NCBI GenBank assembly: GCA_028282925.1
Contig: JANQGV010000182.1
Coordinates: 1-52,345, forward strand
Source of the DNA: Thermodesulfobacteriota bacterium
GTDB lineage: Bacteria; Desulfobacterota; WTBG01; CAIYCZ01; CAIRTM01
DNA length: 52,345 bases
Direction: 5' to 3'
The notes below the pieces were generated by a model. It was not told the origin of the DNA, searched no databases, and saw only the letters and a program-made list of their open reading frames with translations. A program made the position numbers and the translations under genes. Shown here one piece after another: positions 50,994 to 52,345 of the stretch; position 1 is the stretch's first letter, and the number at the start of each line of letters is the position of its first letter.

Positions 50994-52345
50994 TTAGAAA
51001 TTGAACAGGGTGTCCATATCCTCGTTTTCAACCAGGAAGGTTTTATTATGGGGCGGCAGCGGCTCGGTATAGTAAAAATCGGGTAGACGGTCATCTTCGC
51101 TTGTCAGGCCGGCGGCCAGATTGAAGCCGTGCTCCGTGCGCAGTACGCGCTTGCCCAGCTCGGCAACATCATCAGGGCCGAGGGCCGTGCCCAGTTTGCC
51201 GTTGAGCATTTCAAGGAGCCCTTCGCCGCCGCTGGGGGTGTCGCCCAGGGGAAACCCGGTAAACTGGCACAGCCCGGTGCAGTCTGCGGCTGCGGTTGCA
51301 ATCTGGATCTGGCGGGATATATCAACCTGGCCTTCGGCAGACAGGGCGTTCCCGGCCCCGCCAAGGGCTTCGAGGTTGGCACCGACGGTCCAGCCGGCGG
51401 TATGATCAGCGCCCTGGGGGCAGGTGGCATAGGTAACGCCCATGCCCTGGATGGCGCGAGGATCATAGGCGGCCACCGACTGCTTTTTCACCACCGGTAT
51501 CCGCTTTACTCCATACTCTTCTCCGACTGCGGCAGGGCCGCTGCCTATACGTCTTCCCAGGTCGGATCCCGTGCGTATTTCTTCAACCAGCGCAAGGGCT
51601 CCATCCCTGTCGCCGAATTTTTTCAGTCCGGCCTCCATGGCAACGGCAACGGCACAACCGGTGTTCATGGTGTCCACTCCCAGATCATCACACAGATAGT
51701 CGAACCGGGCAATGGTGTCAAGATCGGCAATATCGCACATGCCGCCCAACGCCCAGATGGTTTCGTATTCAAGAGAGCCGGTGACATATTTTTTGTTTTC
51801 ATCCACAAAAACATTGGAGCAGCGGATGATGCAGTTCGAACATCCCACATGGGTGGTCCGGCCTCCGCGGGAAGCTATCAACTCGGCCATGGTTTCACCG
51901 CTGATCTGTTCCCATTTTTCGTACACCCCGACCCGGGCGTTCAGAGCCGGAAAAGCGCCTGCGGCATTAATGGGGCCCACAACCATGGCCGTGCCCAGGG
52001 CCGGCATGGCTTCGCCGGAGACGGGGTGATTTTGAATCGCTTCGGCCACCTTTTTCCGGCCGGCCTTGAAAAGTTCGGCATCGGCCAGGGCCGGGGCCGA
52101 GCCCTTGCTGTCGTCTACAATAATCGCCTTCAGGCCCATGGCCCCCATAACCGCTCCCAGGCCGCCGCGCCCGGCCGCGCGGCAGGGGTTGCCGTCCAGG
52201 TCGGTAACCTGGATGGAAGCGGAAAGCAACTGCTGCTCTCCGGCAGGACCAATGCAGAGTATGGCATTTTTTTTGCCGTATTTTTCATGCAGCATCCGGG
52301 TAAGGTCATAGGTGCCCAGTCCCTTTACACCGGTGTCGGCTATAA
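50994..52345 (-). CDS. Aldehyde:ferredoxin oxidoreductase (AOR family), 5' part outside window
   Basis: The frame is open to the end of the window; the ATG at 52295 is internal and the N-terminal ~150 residues lie outside. About 450 residues are seen of the usual ~600. The middle and C-terminal AOR domains are clear: DLDGNPCRAAGRGGLGAVMG, a [4Fe-4S] cluster motif HVGCSNCIIRC, ALGGMCDIADLDTIARF, GMGVTYATCPQGADHTAGW and CTGLCQF. The enzyme uses a bis-pyranopterin tungsten or molybdenum cofactor to oxidise aldehydes to acids, giving electrons to ferredoxin in the cytoplasm. Which aldehyde cannot be told. A stem-loop closes the gene. Confidence 0.9.
   Translation of the reverse strand, partial: IADTGVKGLGTYDLTRMLHEKYGKKNAILCIGPAGEQQLLSASIQVTDLDGNPCRAAGRGGLGAVMGAMGLKAIIVDDSKGSAPALADAELFKAGRKKVAEAIQNHPVSGEAMPALGTAMVVGPINAAGAFPALNARVGVYEKWEQISGETMAELIASRGGRTTHVGCSNCIIRCSNVFVDENKKYVTGSLEYETIWALGGMCDIADLDTIARFDYLCDDLGVDTMNTGCAVAVAMEAGLKKFGDRDGALALVEEIRTGSDLGRRIGSGPAAVGEEYGVKRIPVVKKQSVAAYDPRAIQGMGVTYATCPQGADHTAGWTVGANLEALGGAGNALSAEGQVDISRQIQIATAAADCTGLCQFTGFPLGDTPSGGEGLLEMLNGKLGTALGPDDVAELGKRVLRTEHGFNLAAGLTSEDDRLPDFYYTEPLPPHNKTFLVENEDMDTLFNF

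Overview
The window reads like a chromosome segment of a free-living, anaerobic, Gram-negative bacterium, most likely from the Desulfobacterota (former Deltaproteobacteria). The grounds are indirect: a TonB/ExbBD energy-transduction operon with a large outer-membrane receptor (a true outer membrane), a nine-heme cytochrome c, a molybdopterin/tungstopterin aldehyde:ferredoxin oxidoreductase, a radical-SAM/B12-binding protein, a duplicated TIGR04076-type protein, CFI-box-type C-termini, and 125-137 bp intergenic inverted-repeat elements of a style common in that phylum. No rRNA, tRNA, CRISPR array or transposase was seen. Both ends are cut inside genes.

Layout. 1-3 kb: end of a MORN-type protein, a secreted protein and a dispersed intergenic repeat. 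3-12.5 kb: a cluster that looks built for membrane-lipid remodelling: a PHP-domain protein fused to an N-terminal half glycosyltransferase (-), a two-domain ornithine-lipid synthase of OlsF type (+) followed by a secreted protein with a nearby paralogue, and a minus-strand operon of a nucleotidyltransferase, a PAP2 lipid phosphatase and an MJ1255/VC2487-type glycosyltransferase. 12.7-24.2 kb: a long plus-strand TonB2-type operon (DUF3450, TtpC-like ExbB, ExbB, ExbD, TonB, TPR, TonB-dependent receptor) followed by a secreted beta-helix/MopE-like protein, a lipoprotein and another exported protein. 25.3-30.1 kb: a nine-heme cytochrome behind a perfect FNR/HcpR-type palindrome, then a phosphoesterase, a nitroreductase and a flavin-split-barrel protein interleaved with three copies of one hairpin-rich repeat. 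30.2-33.7 kb: a 1138-residue Cys-rich tandem-repeat protein. 34-43 kb: C45 and M28 peptidases, a two-gene operon of a TIGR04076 protein plus a bilin-reductase-fold protein lacking the catalytic residues, a LpxL-like acyltransferase, a 45-residue membrane protein, an FG-GAP protein and a MITE-like element. 43-52 kb: nitrilase, an overlapping M20 peptidase/YbdK pair, a flavoprotein, a large exported protein with a PCP_red-like tail, a radical-SAM protein and the 3' part of an aldehyde:ferredoxin oxidoreductase gene.

The most interesting signal is regulatory. Four promoters (the divergent PHP-glycosyltransferase and olsF genes, the nucleotidyltransferase/PAP2/glycosyltransferase operon, and the TonB operon) carry arrays of four or five TTAAC-like pentamers at about one helical turn. 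Three share the same irregular 11-12-10 bp spacing. Phased direct repeats of this kind are typical of PhoB/PhoP-type response regulators, and replacing phospholipids by ornithine lipids and glycolipids is a known phosphate-starvation response. I infer one regulon, probably phosphate starvation, joining lipid remodelling to a dedicated TonB uptake system. No PhoB/PhoR gene lies in the window, so the regulator is unproven.
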